Counted from the stretch's first letter, positions 1 to 6,465 are shown. The stretch: DNA of 7,521 nt from Acidimicrobiales bacterium (GCA_030830415.1 JAURNB010000018.1:1-7521), one strand, 5' to 3'. The notes: a model not told the origin generated them from the sequence alone. Numbers and translations are program-made.

Positions 1-185
1 CTCCCGACAAACGTCTTGTTGAATTTATTGAACTCACCGATCATCCATTCTGGGTCGGAACTCAGGCCCACCCAGAATTTAAGAGTCGCCCAGACCGCGC
101 GCACCCTTTGTTCATCGGTCTCATTAATGCTGCTTTGAACTACCGCGAAAGTTCATTGAGCGCCTCGTCTACATCGCAGCGTTAA
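1..185 (+). CDS. pyrG: CTP synthase, C-terminal end (partial)
   Basis: This is the last 60 codons of CTP synthase, cut by the left edge; the first complete codon is at 3 and the TAA stop is at 183-185. The enzyme makes CTP from UTP with ATP and glutamine in the cytosol. The visible part is the end of the class I glutamine amidotransferase domain. The segment HPFWVGTQAHPEFKSRP is the family signature, and its HPE supplies the His and Glu of the Cys-His-Glu triad; the Cys nucleophile lies outside the window. It continues with HPLFIGLINAAL, the usual last helix, and a short Ser-rich tail that is not conserved in the family. The NUDIX gene starts 3 bp after the stop, which suggests co-transcription. 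The same order, pyrG then NUDIX then xerD, is known in mycobacteria. Identification is secure. Confidence 0.96.
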   Translation, partial: PDKRLVEFIELTDHPFWVGTQAHPEFKSRPDRAHPLFIGLINAALNYRESSLSASSTSQR

Positions 186-188
186 AAT

Positions 189-758
189 ATGGGATTCGTC
201 TCACGGTCGCAAAAGCTATTGCATCAGTGGGCAGTGTGGACACTTGTTGAAGATCATTTAGAAGATCCCTCTGGCGCAACTTTTTTTCGTACATATGTCG
301 ATTCTCCAGGAGCCGTTGGGGTGGTGGTGCTACATGTGAATTCGCTCGCAGATCTCAAAGGCGCACAGTTGTCTGATGTGAAAACAACTTTGGTGTGTCA
401 GTTCCGTGCGCCCTTTGGAAAAGAACTGTGGGAAATACCTGCAGGAATGCGCGACGTCGACAGCGAACCGCCGGAAGTAACTGCACATCGAGAACTGGCA
501 GAAGAAGCAGGGCTAGAAGCCTCTGTGCTTGTGCGGTTGGGTTCTATGGCATCTGCGCCTGGTATCACAAATTCAATGGTGGAAATTTTCGCTGCATGTG
601 GGTTGCGTGAGGTGCCCATCGATCGACATGGGCCGGAAGAAGAACACATGCAGGTGAGGGTGGTCTCGGTGGCTGAAGCACTTGAAGAAGTACGCCGTGG
701 GGAAATCACCGATGCAAAGACCATCATTGGTCTGCAGTGGGTGAGGGATCTCCTCTGA
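189..758 (+). CDS. NUDIX hydrolase, probable ADP-ribose pyrophosphatase
   Basis: A 189-residue NUDIX hydrolase, probably cleaving ADP-ribose to AMP and ribose 5-phosphate in the cytosol. The Nudix box spans about residues 86-109, beginning in EIPAGMRD and ending in RELAEEAGL. R101, E102, E105 and E106 form the REuxEE metal-binding core. The spacing from the box Gly to the first Glu is one residue longer than the canonical Gx5E. As I recall, the M. tuberculosis ADP-ribose pyrophosphatase from the same locus has this too. P124, 16 residues after the box Gly G108, fits the ADP-ribose subfamily, as does the C-terminal GEITDAKTI segment. An acidic loop at 150-152 may carry the general base. The ATG lies 3 bp after the pyrG stop with no Shine-Dalgarno motif, so translation may be coupled. 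The 3' end overlaps the chosen xerD start. The NUDIX fold is certain; the substrate is inferred from motifs and synteny. Confidence 0.93.
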   Translation: MGFVSRSQKLLHQWAVWTLVEDHLEDPSGATFFRTYVDSPGAVGVVVLHVNSLADLKGAQLSDVKTTLVCQFRAPFGKELWEIPAGMRDVDSEPPEVTAHRELAEEAGLEASVLVRLGSMASAPGITNSMVEIFAACGLREVPIDRHGPEEEHMQVRVVSVAEALEEVRRGEITDAKTIIGLQWVRDLL

Positions 759-1690
759 AAAACGTCGAGGTGTCCGACGTCGTCTTTCCTGAAGTCGCTG
801 AAGAGTTCTTCAATTGGCTCGTAGTAGAGCGTGGGCGGGCGGCAAATACCGTTGAGGCGTATCGGCGCGATATTGCGCAATACCTTTTGTACCTGAGCGA
901 CAAGCGGTCGAGCCTCATGAAAGCGCAAGTGGAAGACGTAGAGAATTTTCTCACGCAGCGGTTGGAGAATGGGGCGGCGAAGTCGAGTCTGGCCCGGCAG
1001 TTCTCTGCACTACGAATGTTGCACAGATTCATGGTGGAAGAACGCTTTCGTAAAGATGACCCTGCGGTGATGGCAGAGGGTGTAGGTAAACCAGCCGGCA
1101 TACCAAAGCCTCTCAGTGAAGACGAAATGACGCTCCTCATTGGCTCAGTTGTGGGCGATGAACCTCGCCAACTGCGCGACCGAGCAGTACTTGAGTTCCT
1201 CTATGCAACCGGTGCCCGCGTATCTGAAGTATGTGGGCTCAATTTGTCTGATCTCGATATGGAGTCTTCACTGGTGCGACTCTTTGGAAAAGGTTCGAAA
1301 GAACGTGTTGTTCCCTTTGGGTCTATAGCGCACGGTGCACTTGGTCAGTGGCTGGCATCGGGGCGTTACGCATTAGAACCAGCGCAGTGGCGGAGCAGAG
1401 ACGACGCCCAAGCAGTATTTCTCGCCAACCGCGGAGCACGTATTAGTCGCCAAGTGATCTTCAACATTGTGAGAGAAGCTGGATTACGAGCAAAGATTGA
1501 TCGCGATATTTCGCCCCACGCTCTGCGTCATTCATGTGCAACACACCTGCTCGACCATGGGGCAGACCTGCGTATTGTGCAAGAGATGTTGGGTCATGCC
1601 TCTATCTCCACAACTCAGGTGTATACCCGCGTATCGCAAGAACGTCTGTGGCAGGTGTATGGCGCATCACATCCAAGAGCGCGGCACTAG
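737..1690 (+). CDS. xerD: Tyrosine recombinase XerD
   Basis: A site-specific tyrosine recombinase that, with XerC, resolves chromosome dimers at dif during division. The N-terminal SAM-like DNA-binding domain covers about residues 17-105, with the typical ERGRAANTVEAYRRD. The catalytic domain follows with all six active-site residues: R161 (ATGARVSEV), K185 (FGKGSKER), H261 and R264 (PHALRHSCATH), H287 (LGHASIS) and nucleophile Y296 (TQVYTRVS). The spacings R-K, R-H and H-Y match E. coli XerD. The start is uncertain. GTG 737 gives 317 residues and overlaps the NUDIX gene by 22 bp. An in-frame GTG at 770 gives 306 residues and an N-terminus closer to family length, with an 11 bp gap. Neither has a convincing ribosome-binding site. 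XerD is preferred over XerC because of the pyrG-NUDIX-xerD context. No phage or integron features flank it, so it is a housekeeping recombinase. Confidence 0.95.
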   Translation: MGEGSPLKNVEVSDVVFPEVAEEFFNWLVVERGRAANTVEAYRRDIAQYLLYLSDKRSSLMKAQVEDVENFLTQRLENGAAKSSLARQFSALRMLHRFMVEERFRKDDPAVMAEGVGKPAGIPKPLSEDEMTLLIGSVVGDEPRQLRDRAVLEFLYATGARVSEVCGLNLSDLDMESSLVRLFGKGSKERVVPFGSIAHGALGQWLASGRYALEPAQWRSRDDAQAVFLANRGARISRQVIFNIVREAGLRAKIDRDISPHALRHSCATHLLDHGADLRIVQEMLGHASISTTQVYTRVSQERLWQVYGASHPRARH

Positions 1691-2146
1691 ATGACTCTTC
1701 ACATCGTGCACCTTTACAAACGCTGGAGAGGAATGGGAAAGAGCCTGGGAGTGGTGTCGGCTGACGACCTTGCTGATGTTCAAGAATTATTGAGCGAAGC
1801 AGAGTTTCAACTGTGGTGTGCCATGGCTGTCGCAGACCAAGTGCATACACTTCAGGTATTGCGTATTTTTGAGCGTCTAGAGCCAAATGCAGAACGCTTC
1901 GACAAGTGTGCGGCACTGCTTCACGACGTGGCTAAAGCAATTTCCCCAATGGGCAGAATGGAACGTTCTCTAGCAACGTTAGGAAGTTTTCGCCGCGAGC
2001 GTTGGCGGTGGTACCGCCGACATGAAGATATGGGCGTGAATGCACTGCTGAAGGTGGGCTCTCATCAGCGCACCATTGATCTCGTATGTCGCAGTGCTCA
2101 AGATGACGTTGCTCTGCATCTTTATGCAGCAGATGACTCGGTGTAA
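1691..2146 (+). CDS. Small HD-domain protein, function unknown
   Basis: A 151-residue soluble protein with an HD metal-dependent phosphohydrolase fold. H52 (QVHTLQVL), H78-D79 with K82 (AALLHDVAK) and a late Asp at 148 or 149 (LYAADD) fit the H...HD...D metal quartet. H111 (RRHEDMGVNALL) sits where family members often have HPELGAELL. The second-half His-His pair seen in many HD phosphohydrolases is not visible; the matching segment reads CRSAQDD. It resembles a family of short actinobacterial HD proteins that start near an LSxAExxLW motif (here 34-42) and end at ADD, so it looks complete. Start choice: ATG 1691 abuts the xerD stop (TAGATG). ATG 1733 follows a purine-rich GGAGAGG and would remove 14 basic residues. 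The gene is probably co-transcribed with xerD. Its substrate cannot be told from sequence; a nucleotide or phosphate ester is the general family expectation. Confidence 0.78.
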   Translation: MTLHIVHLYKRWRGMGKSLGVVSADDLADVQELLSEAEFQLWCAMAVADQVHTLQVLRIFERLEPNAERFDKCAALLHDVAKAISPMGRMERSLATLGSFRRERWRWYRRHEDMGVNALLKVGSHQRTIDLVCRSAQDDVALHLYAADDSV

Positions 2147-3133
2147 TTATTCAGGCAAAAAGCCCACTGCATTTTTTGCTCGAGCAACGGTAGCGCTTGC
2201 AACAACGCGAGCTTTTTCTGCTCCTACGCGCAAGAGGCGTTGCAGTTCGCCGCGGTCGTTCATTAGCTCGGTGTATCGAGCCTGAATGGGGCTCATCATG
2301 GAGCAAACTGCTTCACCTGCGTCTACTTTGAGCGCGCCGTATTGAGTATAAGAATTTGCGAGATCTTGTGGCTTTTGTCCGGTAGCTGCCGACAAGATGT
2401 CGAGCAAGTTGGCGATGCCGGGCTTGGTTTCTCTGTTGTAAGCAACTTCGTTGTCGCTATCGGTAACGGCTCTTTTGAACTTCTTCATGATTGCTGCTGG
2501 GTCATCGAGTAGATAGATGCAGCCAGCTTCATTGGTGGTTGATTTCGACATTTTGTTTGTTGGCTCTTGTAGGTCCATCACGCGAGCGCCAAGTGCGGGT
2601 GTAACGGCCTTTGGTAATACAAATGTCTCTCCGAAACGATGATTGAAGCGCATCGCAATATCGCGTGTAATTTCAATGTGTTGCTTTTGGTCATCGCCCA
2701 CTGGCACCTCATCGGCGTCATACAACAAAATGTCAGCTGCTTGGAGCGCTGGGTAGGTAAAGAGACCCGCAGAGACAAATTCAGCTTCGCGCTTTTGCGA
2801 CTTGTCTTTGAACTGTGTCATTCGTGACAACTCACCGTATGAGACTGTGCACTCCATCATCCAAGAAAGCGTTGTGTGCTCAACAACATGGCTTTGTACG
2901 AATACTGTTGCTACTTCGGGGTCGAGACCAACGGCAAAGAGCATCGCAGCTAATTCGAGCGTGTTCTGGCCAAGTACCCCTGGCGACTCGGTCACTGTGA
3001 AGGCGTGGAGGTCGACGATTCCGTGAAATACGTCATTTTGATGTTGTCCATTCACCCACTGTTGGAGGGCTCCTAAGTAATTGCCCAGATGAACAGCGCC
3101 GGTTGGTTGGATGCAAGATAAGACACGAGCCAC
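2147..3133 (-). CDS. trpS: Tryptophanyl-tRNA synthetase
   Basis: A 328-residue class Ic aminoacyl-tRNA synthetase that charges tRNA-Trp using ATP in the cytosol; this is normal TrpRS length. The N-terminus reads MARVLSCIQPTG, then HLGN (15-18), the HIGH-type ATP-binding motif. D134 in QAADILLYDADEVPVG is the likely tryptophan-recognition Asp, followed by GDDQKQHIE (146-154). The KMSKS loop is intact at 194-198. The start is GTG on the minus strand, chosen because MARVLSCIQPTG matches family N-termini; no Shine-Dalgarno motif precedes it, and a TACAGT hexamer lies exactly 6 nt upstream (see the promoter entry). It is the only minus-strand gene here, convergent with the HD gene (stops adjacent) and divergent from scpA. 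No leader peptide or T-box is possible in the 38 bp upstream gap. Identification is secure. Confidence 0.97.
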   Translation of the reverse strand: MARVLSCIQPTGAVHLGNYLGALQQWVNGQHQNDVFHGIVDLHAFTVTESPGVLGQNTLELAAMLFAVGLDPEVATVFVQSHVVEHTTLSWMMECTVSYGELSRMTQFKDKSQKREAEFVSAGLFTYPALQAADILLYDADEVPVGDDQKQHIEITRDIAMRFNHRFGETFVLPKAVTPALGARVMDLQEPTNKMSKSTTNEAGCIYLLDDPAAIMKKFKRAVTDSDNEVAYNRETKPGIANLLDILSAATGQKPQDLANSYTQYGALKVDAGEAVCSMMSPIQARYTELMNDRGELQRLLRVGAEKARVVASATVARAKNAVGFLPE

Positions 3134-3139
3134 GGGCGG

Positions 3140-3145
3140 ACTGTA
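3140..3145 (-). promoter_or_regulatory. Candidate -10 element for leaderless trpS transcript
   Basis: On the minus strand TACAGT, matching the actinobacterial -10 consensus TAnnnT, is followed by exactly six bases (CCGCCC) and then the trpS GTG. This places the hexamer at -12 to -7 if transcription begins at the G of the start codon, which is the geometry of leaderless genes. No -35 hexamer is evident about 17 bp further upstream. The absence of a Shine-Dalgarno motif before trpS agrees with a leaderless mRNA. A six-base match with three fixed positions can occur by chance, so this is a candidate only. Confidence 0.4.
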
Positions 3146-3171
3146 GTCGTCGAAAGGGGTCTCTGGCGAGT

Positions 3172-3963
3172 ATGTTTTCAGATGTGAGTTATGACGTCTC
3201 TACGGCCGTGTTTGAGGGCCCTTTCGACCTTCTCTTGCACCTCATTTTGAGGGAGCAGGTCGATATCCATGAAGTCTCGCTCAGCACCATTGTCGATGCG
3301 TATCTCACCGAAATTGAGAAAATGCAGGAACTCGACCTCGATATTGCTACTGAGTTCTTGCTCATTGCTTCCACGTTGGTCGAACTCAAGGCGCGGCGCT
3401 TGTTGCCTGGCAAAGAGAACATCGACCTCGACGAAGAATTCGCCTTGTGGGAAGAGCGTGACCTTTTGCTCGCACGTCTCCTCGAATGTAAAACCTTTAA
3501 AGACGTGTCGTTGGTATTCCAGCAATTGGCAGACCTCGCCGACCGAGCATTTCCTCGTACCACAGGGCCCGATGAGAGGTTCTCTGGTTTGCTTCCCGAT
3601 TTGATGGAGGGTGTTACCCCTCAAAAACTGCACAAAGCTATTTTGAAAGCCCTCGCACCGAAGCCAGAACCGCATATCGACCTCTTCCACGTAGCGCCGG
3701 TTCGGTTGAGTGTTTCTGAGGCGGTTAGTGAATTGATGAGCTCATTGCCAAGCATGAAGGCCATCACCTTCCGCAACCTCACCCGCGGCCATGAAGTGCG
3801 ACTCGAAGTGGTGGTGCGGTTCCTTGCAATTTTGGAAATCTATAAGCAAGGTTTCATTGAACTCAGCCAAGACGATCGCTTCGGTGATATTGAAATTCAC
3901 TGGATTGGTGATGAAGGTTTCGCCTCCGTCAATTCATTCTCTATCGACGACTATGAAGGTTAA
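3172..3963 (+). CDS. scpA: Segregation and condensation protein A
   Basis: A 263-residue kleisin subunit of the bacterial condensin SMC-ScpAB, which compacts and segregates newly replicated chromosomes. The N-terminal domain that contacts the SMC neck contains the hallmark FEGPFDLLLHLI (14-25) and the helix ATEFLLIASTLVELKARRLLP (59-79). A linker of about residues 80-180 would bind the ScpB dimer. The C-terminal winged helix, about 205-245, contains VVRFLAILEIYKQGFIEL and closes on the SMC head. ATG 3172 is chosen because family proteins start a few residues before this block. The frame is open back to a TTG at 3103, but that would overlap the divergent trpS by 31 bp. AGGGG at 3155-3159 is 12 bp from the ATG, long for a ribosome-binding site. 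It heads the plus-strand run scpA-scpB-rluB, yet no clear promoter is seen; one would have to lie partly inside trpS. Confidence 0.95.
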   Translation: MFSDVSYDVSTAVFEGPFDLLLHLILREQVDIHEVSLSTIVDAYLTEIEKMQELDLDIATEFLLIASTLVELKARRLLPGKENIDLDEEFALWEERDLLLARLLECKTFKDVSLVFQQLADLADRAFPRTTGPDERFSGLLPDLMEGVTPQKLHKAILKALAPKPEPHIDLFHVAPVRLSVSEAVSELMSSLPSMKAITFRNLTRGHEVRLEVVVRFLAILEIYKQGFIELSQDDRFGDIEIHWIGDEGFASVNSFSIDDYEG

Positions 3964-3977
3964 GTAGAAAGTTTCTC

Positions 3978-4619
3978 ATGTCAGACGAATTGCTCAATAT
4001 GAACGACGATGCTTCATTCATCACGCCCGAAATTATTCGGGCGATGGAAGGTATCTTGATGGTGGCGATTGAGCCAGTTCCCGGTGAATTGTTAGCGCAA
4101 TTATTCGAAGTTCCTGTCTCGATAGTTGAAGAGATGGCAGCGCAATTGAGTGCAGTGTATGAAGAGGCTGGTCATGGCTTTCAACTCATCCAAGTTGCAG
4201 GTGGATACCGCTTTCAAAGCCACCCGGCAGTTTCTGCTTATGTAGAACGATTTGTTCTCGACGGGCAGCGCGCTCGTTTGTCGGCTGCGGCACTTGAAAC
4301 TCTTGCAATTGTTGCCTATAAGCAGCCCATTTCACGCTTGCAAATAGCTTCAGTGCGTGGTGTCGACCCCGATGCAGTATTGCGCACTTTGCATTCACGT
4401 GGCTATGTAGAGCATCGCGGCAACGACGATGGCCCCGGCCAGGCAGTGCTGTGGGGAACCACGCCACTCTTTCTCGAGAAACTAGGCATCAACTCGCTAG
4501 GTGAGTTGCCGCCTCTAGCTGAGTTCGTTCCCGATGCGAGTGTTGTTGAGGCTCTGGAAAACACCTTGCGCATTTCTCCACTCGATGATGCAGGCTCCGC
4601 GCCAGATCAAAATCTGTGA
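3978..4619 (+). CDS. scpB: Segregation and condensation protein B
   Basis: A 213-residue ScpB, the dimeric winged-helix partner that binds the ScpA linker in the SMC condensin complex. Two winged-helix domains are apparent. The first, about residues 15-90, begins ITPEIIRAMEGILMVA. The second, about 100-180, carries the strongest family signature: LSAAALETLAIVAYKQPISR, then RGVDPDAVLRTLHSRGYVE and TTPLFLEKLGINSLGELPPL. The acidic, Pro- and Asp-containing tail is typical and probably flexible. Length is usual for the family. The ATG lies 14 bp after the scpA stop with only a weak purine run (AGAAAG) upstream; an in-frame ATG at 3999 is a less likely alternative. The last codons overlap the rluB GTG in a GTGA junction, which indicates translational coupling. 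Identification is secure. Confidence 0.96.
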   Translation: MSDELLNMNDDASFITPEIIRAMEGILMVAIEPVPGELLAQLFEVPVSIVEEMAAQLSAVYEEAGHGFQLIQVAGGYRFQSHPAVSAYVERFVLDGQRARLSAAALETLAIVAYKQPISRLQIASVRGVDPDAVLRTLHSRGYVEHRGNDDGPGQAVLWGTTPLFLEKLGINSLGELPPLAEFVPDASVVEALENTLRISPLDDAGSAPDQNL

Positions 4620-5386
4620 CGGAAATGCCAGATCATCCTCAACACGAAGACGCTGAATTGCATGAGGGTGAACGCCTGCAGAAAATTCTCGCCGCTTTAG
4701 GGTGGGGAAGCAGGCGAGTCTGCGAAGACCTCATCATTGAAGAGAGGGTGACGGTCAACAACGAAATCGCTATTCTCGGTCGTCGTGTCGACCCACTAGT
4801 CGATTTGATCTGTGTTGATGGAGCACCCGTGGGTGCTCGACCTGACTTCGTTTACTACTTGTTGAACAAACCACAGGGTGTCATCTGCAGCGCCAGCGAC
4901 CCGCAAGGACGTGAGACCGTTATTGATTTGGTTCCCAGTGAACCTCGCGTCTTTTCGGTTGGCCGATTGGATTTCGATACAGAGGGTCTTTTGTTGCTCA
5001 CCAACGATGGTGTGCTGACGCAATTTCTCACGCATCCGAGTCAGGGCGTAGAAAAAGAATATTTAGTGATGCTGTACGGCTCGCCGCGTTTGTCCGATAA
5101 AGCCTTGCGTAAGTTGCGCATTGGAGTTGAACTTGAAGATGGGGTAACTGCCCCAGCAAAAGTGAGTCAACGAAGTGATAACACGGTCACCGTCGTTATT
5201 CACGAGGGGCGCAATCGTCAGGTGCGCCGAATGTTCGAGGCCATTGGTGAAGAAGTGGAACGTTTGGTGCGTGTTCGCATTGGGCCACTCATGGATTCCA
5301 AACTGAAGCCAGGCGTGTGGCGAGACCTCACTCTTGCCGAGCGCAAATCGCTCAGTGAATTTATGTCGAAATCATCTCGGCGCTAG
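4616..5386 (+). CDS. rluB: 23S rRNA pseudouridine synthase, RluB type
   Basis: A 256-residue pseudouridine synthase of the RsuA/RluB/E/F family. In E. coli RluB isomerises U2605 of 23S rRNA; the same target is inferred here. The N-terminal S4 RNA-binding domain, about residues 18-65, begins RLQKILAALGWGSRR and is followed by the linker NKPQGVI (84-90). The catalytic motif GRLDFDTEGLLLLTNDG starts at 116 with nucleophile Asp D119. Conserved KEYLV (147-151) and EGRNRQVRRM (197-206) complete the active-site cleft. The GTG start overlaps the scpB TGA by four bases (GTGA); an in-frame ATG at 4625 would shorten the protein by three residues. There is no Shine-Dalgarno motif, so coupling to scpB is likely. 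The scpA-scpB-rluB order is widely conserved. An RsuA (16S) assignment is less likely because of this context. Confidence 0.94.
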   Translation: MTEMPDHPQHEDAELHEGERLQKILAALGWGSRRVCEDLIIEERVTVNNEIAILGRRVDPLVDLICVDGAPVGARPDFVYYLLNKPQGVICSASDPQGRETVIDLVPSEPRVFSVGRLDFDTEGLLLLTNDGVLTQFLTHPSQGVEKEYLVMLYGSPRLSDKALRKLRIGVELEDGVTAPAKVSQRSDNTVTVVIHEGRNRQVRRMFEAIGEEVERLVRVRIGPLMDSKLKPGVWRDLTLAERKSLSEFMSKSSRR

Positions 5387-5399
5387 ATAACTCAATCGC

Positions 5400-5405
5400 T
5401 AGAGT
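5400..5405 (+). promoter_or_regulatory. Candidate -10 element for leaderless tyrA transcript
   Basis: TAGAGT, a match to the actinobacterial TAnnnT -10 consensus, lies in the 25 bp gap between rluB and tyrA. Exactly six bases (GGTGAC) separate it from the tyrA GTG, so a transcript starting at that G would be leaderless. The spacing is identical to the candidate upstream of trpS. No -35 element is recognisable, and read-through from rluB is also possible. If real, tyrA-aroA would have its own promoter separate from the scpAB-rluB unit. Confidence 0.38.
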
Positions 5406-5411
5406 GGTGAC

Positions 5412-6464
5412 GTGTCGGTACAGAAAAGCGTCAATATTGTGGGCCTTGGGCTCATTGGGGGCTCAATTGCTGCTCGACTCACACAAGTTGGGTTTCGTGT
5501 TCAAGGAATCGACCCGCTAGCGAGTCGTCAAGATGAGGCACTTGAGTTTGGCTACATTTCTGCAGTTGGGCTCGATGCCGATGCCCTCATCACCTTTGTA
5601 TCGGTACCCGTTTCGCAACTCGTCACGGAAGTGGAAGAGGCACTGCGGGCAACCAAAGGAATAGTGACCGATGTCGGCAGTGTGAAGGCGCCCGTCGTGC
5701 AAGCTATTGCAGACTCTCGATTCGTCGGCGGCCACCCGATGGCTGGCTCGGAATTAGAAGGTATTCAAGGCGCAGATGCCGAGTTGTTTGAGGGCGCAAC
5801 ATGGATCCTCACTCCAACCGACTCCACAGACGACAAGGTATTTTCTGAAGTGGCCTCCATTGTCCAATTGATGGGCGCCAACATCCTCGCTGTGACGGCG
5901 GAGCATCATGACCGACTCATCGCTGTAGTGAGCCACGTGCCACATTTGGCGGCAGCAACTCTGATGAGTGTTGCCGATGCGCGATCTGAAGAGCATGCCT
6001 CGGTACTGAGAATGGCGGCAGGTGGCTTTAGAGATATGACGCGTATTGCATCGAGCAAGCCCGGTATCTGGCTCGATATTTGTCGTGAAAATCGTGTGGC
6101 TATTTTAGAAACGCTTGATGACTTCATCGCAGAGCTGGGCCAGTTGCGCGCCATTATCGATGGTACGAAAACAGGTGAACTCGAATCGTTTCTCTCCAAG
6201 GCAAGAAAAGCTCGTTCCCATCTTCCGGCCCGTGTGCGCTCTTTGGAAGATGTCGAAGAAGTGCGGATCCCCATTCCCGATCGTCCGGGTGCAGCCGCAG
6301 AAATCTTTACGCTCGCTGCCGCGCTCAATGTCAACTTGGCAAGTTTTGAAGTGGTGCATTCAGCTGAAGGAGAACGAGGTGTTGCCATCGTCCTTGTCGA
6401 TCAGTCGCAAGTGGAATTACTACGCGGTGGGCTCATAGGCCGTGGCTTCAAGCCAGGTCGTTAG
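5412..6464 (+). CDS. tyrA: Prephenate dehydrogenase with C-terminal ACT domain
   Basis: A 350-residue TyrA enzyme that oxidatively decarboxylates prephenate to 4-hydroxyphenylpyruvate for tyrosine synthesis. The N-terminal Rossmann fold has VGLGLIGGS (10-18), with D34 at the end of the second strand, which favours NAD+ over NADP+. Active-site motifs are GGHPMAGSELEG (106-117) and SHVPHL (174-179), where H175 corresponds to the catalytic His. GGFRDMTRIA (204-213) and the DICRENR helix (222-228) line the substrate pocket. Residues from about 284 to 345 form an ACT domain with a PDRPG turn (289-293), the usual site of feedback control, probably by tyrosine. The start is GTG 5412; the short GGTGA is too close to act as a normal ribosome-binding site. 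aroA begins one base after the stop, so the two pathway genes are probably co-transcribed. Arogenate as substrate cannot be excluded. Confidence 0.95.
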   Translation: MSVQKSVNIVGLGLIGGSIAARLTQVGFRVQGIDPLASRQDEALEFGYISAVGLDADALITFVSVPVSQLVTEVEEALRATKGIVTDVGSVKAPVVQAIADSRFVGGHPMAGSELEGIQGADAELFEGATWILTPTDSTDDKVFSEVASIVQLMGANILAVTAEHHDRLIAVVSHVPHLAAATLMSVADARSEEHASVLRMAAGGFRDMTRIASSKPGIWLDICRENRVAILETLDDFIAELGQLRAIIDGTKTGELESFLSKARKARSHLPARVRSLEDVEEVRIPIPDRPGAAAEIFTLAAALNVNLASFEVVHSAEGERGVAIVLVDQSQVELLRGGLIGRGFKPGR

Positions 6465-6465
6465 T

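Noticed and set aside
183..188. TAAAAT, close to a -10 hexamer, between pyrG and the NUDIX gene
   Set aside because: It directly abuts the NUDIX ATG, so a transcript would start inside the gene, and no -35 lies at suitable spacing (TTGAGC is 21 bp away).
398..928. 176-codon open frame on the minus strand
   Set aside because: It lies opposite the confidently identified NUDIX and xerD genes, has a Ser/Arg-rich composition typical of antisense shadows and no recognisable domain.
2154..2164. GGC-AAAAA-GCC mini-hairpin just past the HD gene stop
   Set aside because: A three-base stem is too weak for a terminator and no U-run directly follows it.
2176..2187. Perfect 12-base palindrome TTGCTCGAGCAA near the trpS 3' end
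   Set aside because: It encodes conserved-looking C-terminal codons of trpS, and the T-run lies before it on the plus strand rather than after, so it does not form an intrinsic terminator for either gene.
3103..3126. TTGGTT and TAAGAC as a scpA promoter
   Set aside because: The spacing and hexamer matches are poor (about 10-11 bp apart, no final T in the -10), so I could not support a promoter here.
3103..3171. 23-codon N-terminal extension of scpA from a TTG at 3103
   Set aside because: It overlaps the 5' end of divergent trpS, uses a rare start and adds residues unlike any ScpA; ATG 3172 fits the family.
3178..3690. 170-codon open frame on the minus strand opposite scpA
   Set aside because: scpA is certain on the other strand, and this frame shows no domain motifs; it follows from codon use in scpA.
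5906..6388. 160-codon open frame on the minus strand opposite tyrA
   Set aside because: Its Ser/Ala/Arg-rich translation has no motif and it mirrors tyrA codons.
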